Below, piece by piece: positions 8,036 through 17,615 of a stretch of 40,118 bases of DNA. The notes beneath the pieces are model-generated. The model was not told the origin of the DNA and ran no database searches. It was given only the letters and a program-made list of their open reading frames with translations. The stretch is from positions 1-40,118 of the IMG/VR virus record IMGVR_UViG_3300028592_000042; one strand, 5' to 3'. The position numbers and the translations under genes are program-made. Origin of the DNA: a virus. Every line of letters begins with the position of its first letter. The stretch's first letter is position 1.

Positions 8036-9304
8036 ATGTCCGACGAGACGACTTCCACCCTGAATGGGTTTTTCAAGACCCGTTGGGCCGATAAGGCCGA
8101 GGACCTCACTCCCGACTTCGCCGACTTCGCCGACGCGATGCCCTTCAAGTCGCGTCCCAAGCTCGGCAAGGACTTCCAGTTCCCCGCGCGCGTGAAGCGT
8201 GCGCAGGGCTTCACGTTCGCCAGTGGCGGCGACCTCTTCGACCTCAACGACGCGGTCGCGGGGCTCATGCAGAACGCCACCGCGACGCAGACCACGTACG
8301 TCATGCGCGAGCGCATCTCGTACGACGCGGCTGCGCAGGCGACCTCGAGCGAAGATGCGTTCGGCGACGCGTTCGACGAGATCGTGCGCGACATGCTCAA
8401 CTCGATGGGCTTCCACCGGGAGCTCTTCCTGCTCTACGGCCAGAAGGCGATCGGCCTCACCGCCGAGGCCGGATCGAGCGCAACCTCGCACACGTACACG
8501 CTCTCGACCGCCTCGAGTGCGATCGGCCTGTGGCTCCAGTTCGACGGCGCGCCCGTAGACGTCTACGACCCCACGCTCGTCACGAAGCGCAACGCGGTCG
8601 GCGACCTCCTCGTCAGCGTCCCGACGCTCACGAGCGACGGTCAGACCGTCGAAGTCACGCTGACTGGCGCGGCTGCGGACAACGCGGCCGTGCAGAGCGG
8701 TGACGCGATCGTGCCGAAGGGCTGGGTGACCGGCTCAGGCATCGGCGTGAAGAAGATCGCCGAGAACACCGGCTCGCTCTACGGCATCTCGGCCTCGAGC
8801 TACCCGCTCTGGAAGGCGAACACGCTCTCGGCGAGCTCGGCCGAGGCGACGATGCTCCTGCTCACGCGCGCCGCGGCCATCCAGGTCCAGCGCTCGGGCC
8901 GCAAGGGCAAGCGCCTCAAGGCGTTCTGCTCGTTCCCGACGTGGAACGACCTGAACAACAACCACGCTGCGCTCCGCCGCTTCGCGCAGTCGACCAAGTC
9001 GGGGCTCGACCTCGGCGCGATGGAGTCGATCACGTACTACGGCCCCGGCGTCGCGATCGACCTCTCGCCCTCGGCGCTCGTCTGGAACGGCGAGTTGTAC
9101 ATGGCGGAGTGGGATTCGATCCACCGCATGGGCACGAGCGACATCACGTTCACGCTGCCCGGATCGAGCCCTGAGAACCCGAAGTTCTTCCACGAGATCG
9201 CGGGCAAGGCCGGCTACGAGATTCGTGGCTACTGGCGCCAGTTCATCGTGCCGAAGCGTCCGGCGTGCCTGACGCAGATCACCGGCATCGTCAACAGCGT
9301 CTGA
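8036..9304 (+). CDS. Major capsid (coat) protein
   Basis: 422 residues, close to the P22 coat length (about 430), preceded by GGAG 7 bases before ATG 8036. It builds the icosahedral shell. Evidence is the position after scaffold, a dedicated leader region, and composition: few Cys, many Ser/Thr/Ala, alternating strands and helices. A helix at about 117-140 (AFDEIVRDMLNSMGFHRELFLLYGQKAIG) resembles the spine helix of HK97-fold coats. Residues about 160-250 form a beta-rich insert (TYTLSTASSAIGLWLQFDG onward). The C-terminus (YEIRGYWRQFIVPKRPACLTQITGI) is a strand-rich segment typical of the capsid axial domain. Whether it has a P22-type I-domain needs a structure prediction. Confidence 0.85.
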   Translation: MSDETTSTLNGFFKTRWADKAEDLTPDFADFADAMPFKSRPKLGKDFQFPARVKRAQGFTFASGGDLFDLNDAVAGLMQNATATQTTYVMRERISYDAAAQATSSEDAFGDAFDEIVRDMLNSMGFHRELFLLYGQKAIGLTAEAGSSATSHTYTLSTASSAIGLWLQFDGAPVDVYDPTLVTKRNAVGDLLVSVPTLTSDGQTVEVTLTGAAADNAAVQSGDAIVPKGWVTGSGIGVKKIAENTGSLYGISASSYPLWKANTLSASSAEATMLLLTRAAAIQVQRSGRKGKRLKAFCSFPTWNDLNNNHAALRRFAQSTKSGLDLGAMESITYYGPGVAIDLSPSALVWNGELYMAEWDSIHRMGTSDITFTLPGSSPENPKFFHEIAGKAGYEIRGYWRQFIVPKRPACLTQITGIVNSV

Positions 9305-9324
9305 GCTGAGGAGAGCGGCGAGCC

Positions 9325-10248
9325 ATGACTGCACAGGCCATCACCATCATCGAGGTCGACCACGGCGACGGGATTGCCCCTGCCGACGTGGCTCGCCGCC
9401 TCGCTCTCCCGACTGCCAAGCCGCTCACCGAAGCGGTGGCGCTCGGCAATTTCTTCTCCAGCATCACCCGGCAGAACACGCGCATTCGTGTGCGCGTCGA
9501 CAGTGTCACCGGCGTGGCTGCCAGTCGCACCGTCACGATCACCGGCGCGAACATCGCCGCCGCGGAGTGGATCGGAATCTGGACCCCCGCGGGCACGTGG
9601 ACCGTCACGGCGGTCTCGAGCGGCGCGGCGAGCGGCGACGGCACGTTCAACACGTCCGGCACGAGCTCGACGGCGGCGACGAACATCGCGAACGCGATCA
9701 ACTCGCTGGCGGGTCTCAAGGACCAGGTCGTCGCGACCACCAACAGCGCTGACCTGATCGTCACGGCCGCGAAGAAGGGCTCGATCGGCAACGTTTATCG
9801 CGTCGTCGACGGGACCGGAAACGGCATCTCGAGCGCGGGTCTTCTCTCGGGCGGCCTCGACCCGTCGCAGCGCGCGACGGCGACCATCACGTGCGTCTTC
9901 GCGAACACCGACAACGACGACACGGTGACGATCGGCGGCGTCGTCTTCACCGCGAAGACGAGCGGCGCGAGCGGCGAGGGTCAGTTCAACCTCGGCAGCG
10001 ACAACGCCACGATGACGGCGAACCTGCTCGCCAAGATTCAGGCGCACTCGCGGCTCCTGGGGCTCCTCACGGCGAGTTCCAACAGCAACGCCATCACCCT
10101 GACGTTCTCGGTCGACCCGCGCGCGGCGATGGGCCTCTGCTCGCTCCAGACGAGCGACGCGGATGGCCTCGTCATCACGCAGCCGGCGCTCAGCAACACG
10201 CTCGCGAGCTCGCAGGTGACCCGCGCGTACGCGCTCGGCGCGCCCTGA
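9325..10248 (+). CDS. Structural protein with two related beta domains, 307 aa
   Basis: Follows coat, with GAGGAG upstream of ATG 9325. After about 50 residues the protein holds two copies of a Gly/Thr/Asn-rich beta domain. Copy 1 is about residues 60-165 and copy 2 about 185-285. Each has strands, a GDGTFNTSG or GEGQFNLGS turn, a helix (TAATNIANAINSLAG; TMTANLLAKIQAHSR) and a final ITLTF/LIVTA strand. This repeated unit is familiar from phage capsid and tail surface proteins. It is likely a decoration or head-stabilising protein. The exact role is unknown. Confidence 0.7.
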   Translation: MTAQAITIIEVDHGDGIAPADVARRLALPTAKPLTEAVALGNFFSSITRQNTRIRVRVDSVTGVAASRTVTITGANIAAAEWIGIWTPAGTWTVTAVSSGAASGDGTFNTSGTSSTAATNIANAINSLAGLKDQVVATTNSADLIVTAAKKGSIGNVYRVVDGTGNGISSAGLLSGGLDPSQRATATITCVFANTDNDDTVTIGGVVFTAKTSGASGEGQFNLGSDNATMTANLLAKIQAHSRLLGLLTASSNSNAITLTFSVDPRAAMGLCSLQTSDADGLVITQPALSNTLASSQVTRAYALGAP

Positions 10249-10257
10249 GGAGGCCAC

Positions 10258-10575
10258 ATGGACGACGAGACGACCCGTTCCGCGCTCCGTGGCCTGCGTC
10301 GCGACTCGCTGCGCGCGCAGCGGCGCCGCGACCCCGGCCTCATGATCGCCATCGGTCTCGCCGAGCCCGAGGACGACGCTGACGAGCCCTCGGGCGGCGT
10401 CGAGGAAGACGAGGGCGGGCCCAACACGCCTTCCGGTCGCCACGTCGAGGGCAACGAGCCGACGACCGGCGCGACTGCGATGCGCAAGGCGCACGCGCGC
10501 CACCAGGGCGCCGGCCAGTCCAATCAGAACTTCGGCCCGAGCATCAGCAAGCTTTCGCGTCGCTCGCATCGGTGA
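10258..10575 (+). CDS. Disordered acidic/basic protein, 105 aa
   Basis: A GAGGAGG site lies just before ATG 10258. The N-terminal 35 residues are basic and helical (ALRGLRRDSLRAQRRR). The centre is acidic (EPEDDADEPSGGVEEDEGG), and the end is Gly/Ser/Asn/Arg-rich. It is probably largely disordered. Its position between two head-completion genes suggests a minor virion or assembly protein. No family recognised. Confidence 0.6.
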   Translation: MDDETTRSALRGLRRDSLRAQRRRDPGLMIAIGLAEPEDDADEPSGGVEEDEGGPNTPSGRHVEGNEPTTGATAMRKAHARHQGAGQSNQNFGPSISKLSRRSHR

Positions 10576-10578
10576 CCG

Positions 10579-11556
10579 ATGCCGTACGTGAAGACGACCG
10601 ATGACCTGCTGGCCGAGGCGCGCGGCGGTGTCGCTGCGCCCTCGGCCAATGGGCTCATCTCGCCTTCTGAGCTCCTGAGCTTCGCCGACAGTGACATGCG
10701 CACCGAGCTTGCGCAGATTCTTATCGGCACGCGCTCCGAGTACTGGCTCACCGACTACACGACGCCCGTCGTAGCGAGTCAGAGCACGTATCGGCTCCCC
10801 GACCGCGCGCTCGGCATGGGCCTGCGTGACGTGACCGTGCTCGACAGCGGCGGGCGCGAGTACAACTGCACGCAGATTCCCGCCGACCAGCGATACCTGT
10901 GGTCGCACGGGCAGAGCTGGGGTGAGTCGGGGCCGTTCGTCTTCACGTTTGAGAACGGCTCAGTGACCCTGCTGCCGACTCCCGCGCAGTCGAGTCAGTG
11001 GACGCTGCGGATGCGGTACTACGCCGAGCCGTCCACGCTCGACCTGCTCGAGAACTGTTCGGCGTTCTCCAACACGCCTCCCAGTCCGACGCAAATCGCG
11101 CTCGACGACACAGTCTCGCCGGCCACCGGCAACAATGCCGTGATCGACATCATCTACGGCGCCGGGATGCACGAAGTGATGTTCACTGAGCGGCTCGTGA
11201 ACAGCGCCGTTGGCACGACCATCATCCTCCAGGGCGATACGCCGATCGTTCCCGAGGACGTGGCGGGCAACGACGTTAGCAGTCTCACGCACTACGTCGC
11301 TCGGCTCGGCCGGACTCCCCTGCCGCCTATCCCGATGACGCTGTGGCCCGCGCTCGTGGCGCTCACGCGCCGCAGCTACTGCGAAGCCATCGGCGACATG
11401 CGCGGCATGGAGGCCGCCTCGGCGATGTACGAGCGGAAGAGGGCTGCCGCGCTGAGTCTCTTGCAGCCTCGAGTGGACGGCGAGGTGCGCCGGCCCGTCC
11501 CGCTCTTCACTCCGCTCCGTGGCGGTCGCTATCGCGGCAGAGGGTGGGCGCGATGA
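10579..11556 (+). CDS. Putative head-tail adaptor protein, 325 aa
   Basis: Starts four bases after the preceding stop. The first 75 residues form helices (TTDDLLAEARGG, SPSELLSFADSDMRTELAQILIG). Strand-rich stretches follow (STYRLPDRALGMGLRDVTVLDSG; GSVTLLPTPAQ; WTLRMRYYAEP), then a helical C-terminus (ALVALTRRSYCEAIGDMRGMEAASAMYERKRAAAL). This helical-then-sheet plan, and the position between coat and the giant hub protein, match adaptor proteins that extend the portal in short-tailed phages. It is longer than P22 gp4 (about 166). The assignment is positional. Confidence 0.6.
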   Translation: MPYVKTTDDLLAEARGGVAAPSANGLISPSELLSFADSDMRTELAQILIGTRSEYWLTDYTTPVVASQSTYRLPDRALGMGLRDVTVLDSGGREYNCTQIPADQRYLWSHGQSWGESGPFVFTFENGSVTLLPTPAQSSQWTLRMRYYAEPSTLDLLENCSAFSNTPPSPTQIALDDTVSPATGNNAVIDIIYGAGMHEVMFTERLVNSAVGTTIILQGDTPIVPEDVAGNDVSSLTHYVARLGRTPLPPIPMTLWPALVALTRRSYCEAIGDMRGMEAASAMYERKRAAALSLLQPRVDGEVRRPVPLFTPLRGGRYRGRGWAR

Positions 11557-14381
11557 AGCGCGTCACGCTGCCTTGCGCCGGTCTGGCGACCGATCCCAAC
11601 CCGCTGCTCACGGCAGCGCAGGGCGGGATGCGTCGCGCTGATGATGTTGTTGTTGTGAGCGACGGCGCGGTCATGCCGCGGCCCGGATTCCCGGTGTTCA
11701 CCGACAAAAACGGCTCGTTCGTGCCTCGCGCGATGGCCGTTTTCGCCGGCACCCCGATCGTCACCTCGAGCGACGGCGCGAGTTGGCAGCTCGAGAGCGA
11801 CTCCGACGTCATCACGGGCGAGGCAGAGCCGCCTGATGAGCAGGTCTCGCCAACGCAGTTCGCGGAAGCGCGCGAGGCGCTCTACTACACGTCGATCGAC
11901 GGCGTCAAGAAGCTCGTTTCGCCCGTCAGCGCCACTGCGGACGATGCGGGCCTCGAGATGCTCGTGTCGACGTTCGGCCCTCTCGACACGACGGTGGTCG
12001 GCGGTCCGTTCACCACTGCGGGGCAGTTCGCCTTCCGGCTCGTCTTCAAGCGAACCGATGCGAATGGCTACGTCACGCGCAGCGCGCCGAGCCCGAAAAT
12101 CATCAAGCCCGTAGCGAACACGCCGTTTTATCTCGATTGGTCGCAGTCCATCTCTCGCGTGTCCATCCCTTCGTGGATTGTCGCTGGCGATGAGATTGAG
12201 GTGTACCGGTCGCGTGAGAGCGCGGGCGTCACCACGCCTCCGAGCTCCGAGTTGTACCTACAGCAGACGTACACCGTCACGAGCACCAACGTCAGCAACG
12301 GCTACTGCGTGCTCGCCGACGACTACACGGTGGACGACGCGCTCGGCGCGGCGCTCTACACGAATCCGTCGCAGCAGGGCATCGCAGCAAGCAAGGCGGC
12401 CCCGCCGCGCGCCGTGGCGCTCGCGTACTGGAGCAGCTGCATGTGGTTCGGCAACACCGTCGAGCCCAACCGCCTCGAGCTTCGAATCACCGACGTTGCC
12501 GCGAACCTCACAACGGCCACACACGGGCTAACGTACGTCGCCAACATCGCTGCGACGTACACCGCAGGCTCTCCGAACATCACCAACGTCACGACGGTCT
12601 CGAATGCCGTCGTCGGAATGGCAATCACCGATGGCGTATCGCTGAGTCCTGCGCTCACTGGCACGTACGTCCCGGCCAACACGTACATCGGCGCGATCAG
12701 CGGCGCTGGCCCGTACACGGTCAGCATGGTCAACGCGCTTGGCGCGCCGGTGAACGCGCTGGCGAGCGGCGTCAACCAGGTGGCGCGCTTCCACGACATC
12801 ATCAGAATCGGCGGCGTCGAGTTCTACGCTGCGAGCCAGCAGTACTTGCCTGGCTACGTGCTCAGTTCTGAGCGCGGGTTCGCAGTGAATACGTCCTCGT
12901 CGCTCGATGAGCGGCTCGTGTTCACCGCCGAGGCTCTCGCGCTCGCGGTCAACATGTACGCGACGAAGAACCCTTCGTTCACGATTCGCGCGTACAACCT
13001 CGGCGACGTCGCAAATCCGATCGGCAGCTACTCCCCCGGGTCTCTGCTCTTCGAGGAGATCGGCGTCGCGGGATCGTCGTTCACGGCGCAGTGCACAACG
13101 AAGCCCACCGTCGTGAACCCGACGACTGCGAGCGCCATCTCGAGCTCGAGCGATTCGGCCGCTGCTCGCCTCTTCTGGAGCGATCCCGACGAACCCGAGG
13201 CGGTGCCGATCGTGCAGTTCGTCGACGTCGGCAACCAGCGCGACCCGATTCTCGCGCTTGTGCCGCTGCGCGCGGCGTTGCTCGTCTTCAAGCAGGATGG
13301 CGTCTACCGCGTTACCGGCTCCGCGCCGGACAACTGGTCCGTGGAACTTCTCGACGGCTCCACGCGCCTGCTCTATGGGGCGTGCGTCGACACGCTCGAC
13401 GATCGCGCGTTCGCGCTGACGAATCGCGGCGCAGTCGTCGTCGACGAAGGTGGCGTGCAGAACATCTCCGAGCGCCGCATCGGCCGTTCGCTGCTCGAGG
13501 CGCAGCGCGTCATCGGCGAAGAGCAGAACATCGGCTGGGTTCGCGCCTGGGCCCAAGCCGGCGTTGTGTGCTTCGGTCTTCCGGAACAGGGCGACTCCGA
13601 CGAGGTCTCGTTCTGGCTCGTCTATCGACCCGTCACCGGCTCTTGGACGAAGTGGGTGATCGAGGCGACCTGCGCCGCGCAGGACAGGCGCGGCACGGCG
13701 TTCTACTACGCGCGCCCCGAGATGTGGGAGTTGCGGCGCAGCCTGTACGCGCTCGAGAGCGTCGGAACGAGCGGCTACGACAACGCCTACGCGCTCTCTG
13801 GCTGGACCTACAGCAGCAGCGTGCCGTCCGTCACCGTGAGCGCGGCGCAGCGCGGCTCGTGGGTGCCGAAGGTCGGCGATTGGGTCTCCGGCACCGTCAG
13901 CGGCTCAACGGAGTACCGCGAAGTCACGAATGCGCAGCTGAGCGGCGCTGACTACGTGCTCACGCTCGCGAGCGCGTTCTCGGGCACGCCTTCGGCGGCG
14001 CGCACTGGTTACGAGGCGATCGCCCCTGTGCTGCACTGGCAGGCTCACAGCGTCGACCCGATCAACACCGCGCTCTATCGCGAGGTGCAGGCGCTGATGT
14101 CGTTCAGCGAGGATGAGATCGCCAGTGGCGCTGGCCCGGCTATCTCCTTCGACGTCGGCGCCACGACCGAGCTCAACGGCACGCCGCAGACCGTCGAGAC
14201 GAGCACTGCGCGCGCTGCGGTCACGCCGCCGAGCACCATCGTCCGCACGATGCCGTCGAAGGAAGTCGCGCGCGCGACCCACTTCTACCCGTACCTCGCT
14301 GGCACCAACGTCAAGCTCCCGTGGGTGTGCCTCGGCGTCGGGCTCGTCTTCGAGCCTGCGAGCGAGAGGACGGCGCGATGA
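11553..14381 (+). CDS. Large tail hub / DNA-stabilisation protein (gp10-like position), 942 aa
   Basis: ATG at 11553 overlaps the adaptor stop. The N-terminus (LPCAGLATDPNPLL, then GGMRRADDVVVVSDGAVMPRPGF) matches the start of many podovirus hub or stabilisation proteins, where a list of variables is marked by R-x-G-x-P. The rest is beta-rich and Ser/Thr-rich. About residues 560-760 suggest a propeller-like run of short strands (ILALVPLRAALLVFKQDGVY, FALTNRGAVVVDEGG, WVRAWAQAGVVCFGL). An Ig-like or fibronectin-like piece is plausible near 180-260. It is twice the length of P22 gp10 (about 472), so extra domains are present, perhaps including receptor contact. Confidence 0.65.
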   Translation: MKRVTLPCAGLATDPNPLLTAAQGGMRRADDVVVVSDGAVMPRPGFPVFTDKNGSFVPRAMAVFAGTPIVTSSDGASWQLESDSDVITGEAEPPDEQVSPTQFAEAREALYYTSIDGVKKLVSPVSATADDAGLEMLVSTFGPLDTTVVGGPFTTAGQFAFRLVFKRTDANGYVTRSAPSPKIIKPVANTPFYLDWSQSISRVSIPSWIVAGDEIEVYRSRESAGVTTPPSSELYLQQTYTVTSTNVSNGYCVLADDYTVDDALGAALYTNPSQQGIAASKAAPPRAVALAYWSSCMWFGNTVEPNRLELRITDVAANLTTATHGLTYVANIAATYTAGSPNITNVTTVSNAVVGMAITDGVSLSPALTGTYVPANTYIGAISGAGPYTVSMVNALGAPVNALASGVNQVARFHDIIRIGGVEFYAASQQYLPGYVLSSERGFAVNTSSSLDERLVFTAEALALAVNMYATKNPSFTIRAYNLGDVANPIGSYSPGSLLFEEIGVAGSSFTAQCTTKPTVVNPTTASAISSSSDSAAARLFWSDPDEPEAVPIVQFVDVGNQRDPILALVPLRAALLVFKQDGVYRVTGSAPDNWSVELLDGSTRLLYGACVDTLDDRAFALTNRGAVVVDEGGVQNISERRIGRSLLEAQRVIGEEQNIGWVRAWAQAGVVCFGLPEQGDSDEVSFWLVYRPVTGSWTKWVIEATCAAQDRRGTAFYYARPEMWELRRSLYALESVGTSGYDNAYALSGWTYSSSVPSVTVSAAQRGSWVPKVGDWVSGTVSGSTEYREVTNAQLSGADYVLTLASAFSGTPSAARTGYEAIAPVLHWQAHSVDPINTALYREVQALMSFSEDEIASGAGPAISFDVGATTELNGTPQTVETSTARAAVTPPSTIVRTMPSKEVARATHFYPYLAGTNVKLPWVCLGVGLVFEPASERTAR

Positions 14382-14746
14382 GAATCACGACGCTCATCCT
14401 CCGCGGCATCGAAGACGGCGCCGAGCTCGCTCGGAAGCTGGATGCGTTCGTCCGCGAGACGACGTCCATCCTCAACGGTGGTGTTCGGTTGAAGGACCAG
14501 CTTGCTGCGGAAATCAAGACCGTGCGGTACGTCGGCGGCGAGAGCCTGCCCATCCTCACGCGTTACACGTCGAAGCCGGCAACGGTTGCAGTGCTCGCTG
14601 CATCGGAGTCGCAGAACGTGTCTGCCACTCAGAGCGGCAATCGCGTCTCATGGTCCTACTCGGACGGCTTCGTGACCATCGCTGATGTCGACGGGCTCAC
14701 CGCCTCGACCGACTACGTCGTGACGTTTGCCATCGTGGAGGCGTGA
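14378..14746 (+). CDS. Structural protein, 122 aa
   Basis: ATG at 14378 overlaps the stop of the hub gene. Residues 1-40 include a helix (ELARKLDAFVRETTSIL). The C-terminal half is beta-rich (TVAVLAASESQNVSATQ; RVSWSYSDGFVTIADVDGL; TDYVVTFAIVEA), like small tail-surface modules. Such a helix-plus-beta-sandwich could bridge the hub and other tail proteins. No family recognised. Confidence 0.6.
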   Translation: MRITTLILRGIEDGAELARKLDAFVRETTSILNGGVRLKDQLAAEIKTVRYVGGESLPILTRYTSKPATVAVLAASESQNVSATQSGNRVSWSYSDGFVTIADVDGLTASTDYVVTFAIVEA

Positions 14747-15645
14747 CCGTGGCTGACCCCCTCACCGATCCCGTTGGGTACTTCGAAAACGACCGGCGTG
14801 GGCGAGACGAACTCGCGTCTGAGTCGCGCCGGCACCGCGACCGCTTCACTGGCGATCAGCTCTTCGGCCAGCAGGACGACGAGGTCTACGCGCAGGGCGG
14901 CTACGAGCCGACGCTCGACCAACTGACGCCCGACTACGTCTACGATGACCCCTACGCCATCTACCGCGAGGGCCCGCGGCGCTCGGAGATGGGGCAGGCG
15001 CGCGGCGAGGACTACTACGTCAACGAGGCGCTCCGTCAGCTCCAGCAGCTCTCGGGGCAGCAGGGCCTGAGCCGCGCCGACCAGGCGATGATCGACGCGC
15101 AGCAGCGTCAGGTCTCGCAGCAGGCACGCTCGTCGCGCGAAGCGCAGATGCAGCAGGCGCAGGCCCGCGGTATGGGCTCGAGCGGACTCGCGTTCATGTC
15201 GGCGCAGCAGGCCGACGAGGCGGGCGCAGACCGCAGCGCCGACATGCGTGCGCAGATGATGATGGGTGCGCAGCAGCGCGCTCTCCAGGCAATGCAGGCG
15301 TACGGCTCGCTCGGCTCGCAGTACTACGGGCAGAGCTTCGGGCAGGACGCGGCGCGTCGGAACGCGATCGACGACTTCAACCGCTGGCGCACCGAGACCG
15401 TGCTCGGCACGCAGCAGCGCAATACCGACCAGCGCAACCGTGCGGCTGAGGCGGAGTCCTCGGCCTACCAGCAGCGCTACAACAACCGCTACGGCCGGTA
15501 CCAGGACGATGAGGCCCGCCGCATGGGCATCTTCGATCGTCAGCGCGACGAGCGTCGGTACCAGCAGGAGCGAGAGGACGGGCGCACTCAGGCGCTCATC
15601 GACACCGGCGCCGGCCTCGTTGGCGGCGGCCTGGGAGGTCGGTGA
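14743..15645 (+). CDS. Gln-rich candidate ejection protein, 300 aa
   Basis: GTG at 14743 overlaps the previous stop. A second GTG at 14749 is also possible. The protein is rich in Gln, Arg, Ala and Tyr. Residues about 95-190 are strongly helical (LRQLQQLSGQQGLSRADQAM; SRQAQMQQ-like runs), and the last 15 residues (LIDTGAGLVGGGLGGR) are Gly-rich and hydrophobic. That pattern matches ejected internal proteins of short-tailed phages, which leave the head with the DNA and enter the cell envelope. The order hub, then 300, 656 and 673 aa proteins parallels P22 gp7, gp20 and gp16. Role inferred from order and composition. Confidence 0.6.
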   Translation: MTVADPLTDPVGYFENDRRGRDELASESRRHRDRFTGDQLFGQQDDEVYAQGGYEPTLDQLTPDYVYDDPYAIYREGPRRSEMGQARGEDYYVNEALRQLQQLSGQQGLSRADQAMIDAQQRQVSQQARSSREAQMQQAQARGMGSSGLAFMSAQQADEAGADRSADMRAQMMMGAQQRALQAMQAYGSLGSQYYGQSFGQDAARRNAIDDFNRWRTETVLGTQQRNTDQRNRAAEAESSAYQQRYNNRYGRYQDDEARRMGIFDRQRDERRYQQEREDGRTQALIDTGAGLVGGGLGGR

Positions 15646-17615
15646 TGGGCGACGAGCTCGAGCCGTTCGTGATCGGCATTGGCGACGAGGAGCGCCGCCG
15701 CCGCGATGAGCAGCAGCGTCGCGACGACGAGGCGCGCCGTGCCGCTCTCGAGGCTCTCCAGCGCGTCGAGCCGCAGCTGTCCGAGATGGACCGGCAGTCG
15801 GCGCAGATGACGCCAGAGCCGTTCGGCATGTCGCAGGCAGAGCGCGACGCGCGAGCGCCGACGCAGCCGGGCTCGACGTTCGCGAGCGTTCCGGGCGCAC
15901 GCCGCACCGGGGCAACTGGCTCCGTGGTTCCTGGCGTTGCAGCGCCTCCCCCAGACCGTGCCGCGCCGCCTCCGCAGGCCGCACCGGCGCCGCCCCAGGC
16001 TGCCGCTGCGCCTCCTTCCGTGGCCGCTCAGCCGGAGGCGCGACTGCGCGCGCAGATGCCGCGCTTCGAGCAGCCGCGTGGGAACCCGATGACTGCCGCC
16101 GCGGGCGCCGTGCGCGACGTTGAGCAGCGCCGCGAGGACGAGGGCGCCGAACAGGCCGCGATCGATCGCTGGGATCAGCGCATTCGTGCCGTCGAGCAGA
16201 TGTACTCGCAGGAGCGCGACCAGCGCCGCCGCGCGATGCTCGGATCGCTGCTCGCGAATATCGTCGCGGCGGCTGGCCGCTTCATGGCTGGCTCGCGCAC
16301 GGCGATGCGGCCGGCAACGCCGCGCTTCGATGCGTTTCGCGACCGCACGAACGAGCGTCTCGCGCAGCAGGCGGGCGAGTGGGATGCGACGGATCGCGCC
16401 GTGCTCCGTGCAGCCGAACTTCGCGAGGGCGACCGTGCGCGTGCGATGCAGACGCAGGACCGCGCATCGCAGCGCGCGCTACAGGAGCGCGGTCTCGGCC
16501 TCCAGGAGCGTCGCCTCGACATGCAGGCCGCGGGCGACGAGGAGCGCCGCGGGCTCGCACGTCAGGAGCTCGAGCGCGTTGCAGCGGAACGTGCACAGCG
16601 TGGCGACGCGCGATCGCCGCTCTCTCAGTCCTACCAGGACACGATGCGGCAGCGCATTGAGACCTACCGTGCGACGGGCCAGGCGCCGCTCGCCGACTCG
16701 CTCGAGCGCCTCTTCGGTGACCGTCTCGAGAGCATGACCGCGGAGCAGCTCGAGCCGCTGCTTGGGCGCACGGGCGGGCTTCCGCAGGTGCACACGCGCG
16801 GGCGGGCGGGTGGCACCGGCGGCACCGCCGCGGCGGACGCGCGTCGCGCTGGCGTCGTGGCTGTCGGCGAAACCGATACGCAGCGCTTCGTGGACGCGGG
16901 TCTCATCACGTCCGAGGCTGCGCAGGGCCTCACCGAGCAACTCCAGTCGAGCGATCGGCGCACTCGCGAGGCTGCGCAGGCTGAAATCAACCGGCTCAAC
17001 GGTCGGATGCCCGCGAGCGGCGCGTCTCGCGTGCTCATCCCTGGCGTGCGCGCTGGCGACCATGTCGACGACACGCAGGCTCGCCAGTACACGAGCACGC
17101 TCGTCAACACGCGCGGCGCTCTCGAGGCGCTCCAGGTCTACGACGACGTCTATCGCCGCTACGGCGCGTCCGGGTTCTTCTCGGCTCAGGCGCGTGCGGA
17201 GATGGAGGCTGCGCACGACCGGCTCGTCGCGATGGTTGCGAGCATCCGCGGCACGGGCGTCATCAGCCCCACCGAGATGCCGACGATCGACGCGGCGCTA
17301 CCGAACCCCACGAGTTTCACGCAAGCGACGCTCGGCACGTTCCCGGCGCGCCTCCGCGCGTATCGAGAGAGTCTGCTCCGCAACGCAGTTGCAGCGCTCG
17401 ACGCCGCGGGCGTCGATGATGCCGGGCGCCAGGCTGCTGAGCGCTACCTCGGCGGCAGCCAGCCTGCGCGCGCCCCCGAGGCTCAGCCGCAGAGCGGCGG
17501 CCGGATGTTCCGCGTCACCGCGCCTGACGGACGCACGCTTCCGCAACCTGTGGACGAGGCAACGGCCGAGCGCTTCCGACAGCGCGGCGGCTTCCGCATC
17601 GAGGAGGCTCGCTAA
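15645..17615 (+). CDS. Large candidate ejection protein, 656 aa
   Basis: ATG at 15645 overlaps the preceding stop (TGATG) and is preferred to GTG 15642. The N-terminus is a charged coiled coil (EERRRRDEQQRRDDEARRAALEALQRVEP). A Pro/Ala-rich linker follows (about 90-130). Residues about 150-330 are dominated by Arg/Glu/Gln/Ala helices with one hydrophobic stretch (MLGSLLANIVAAAGRFMAG, about 195-213). The C-terminal third is helical (TSTLVNTRGALEALQVYDDVYRRY). No lysozyme or transglycosylase motif is visible, so wall degradation during entry is not assigned. Parallels P22 gp20 by order. Confidence 0.6.
   Translation: MGDELEPFVIGIGDEERRRRDEQQRRDDEARRAALEALQRVEPQLSEMDRQSAQMTPEPFGMSQAERDARAPTQPGSTFASVPGARRTGATGSVVPGVAAPPPDRAAPPPQAAPAPPQAAAAPPSVAAQPEARLRAQMPRFEQPRGNPMTAAAGAVRDVEQRREDEGAEQAAIDRWDQRIRAVEQMYSQERDQRRRAMLGSLLANIVAAAGRFMAGSRTAMRPATPRFDAFRDRTNERLAQQAGEWDATDRAVLRAAELREGDRARAMQTQDRASQRALQERGLGLQERRLDMQAAGDEERRGLARQELERVAAERAQRGDARSPLSQSYQDTMRQRIETYRATGQAPLADSLERLFGDRLESMTAEQLEPLLGRTGGLPQVHTRGRAGGTGGTAAADARRAGVVAVGETDTQRFVDAGLITSEAAQGLTEQLQSSDRRTREAAQAEINRLNGRMPASGASRVLIPGVRAGDHVDDTQARQYTSTLVNTRGALEALQVYDDVYRRYGASGFFSAQARAEMEAAHDRLVAMVASIRGTGVISPTEMPTIDAALPNPTSFTQATLGTFPARLRAYRESLLRNAVAALDAAGVDDAGRQAAERYLGGSQPARAPEAQPQSGGRMFRVTAPDGRTLPQPVDEATAERFRQRGGFRIEEAR

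Noticed and set aside
9229-10908. 559-aa reverse frame opposite structural genes
   Set aside because: Arg/Asp/Val-rich shadow of three well supported forward genes.
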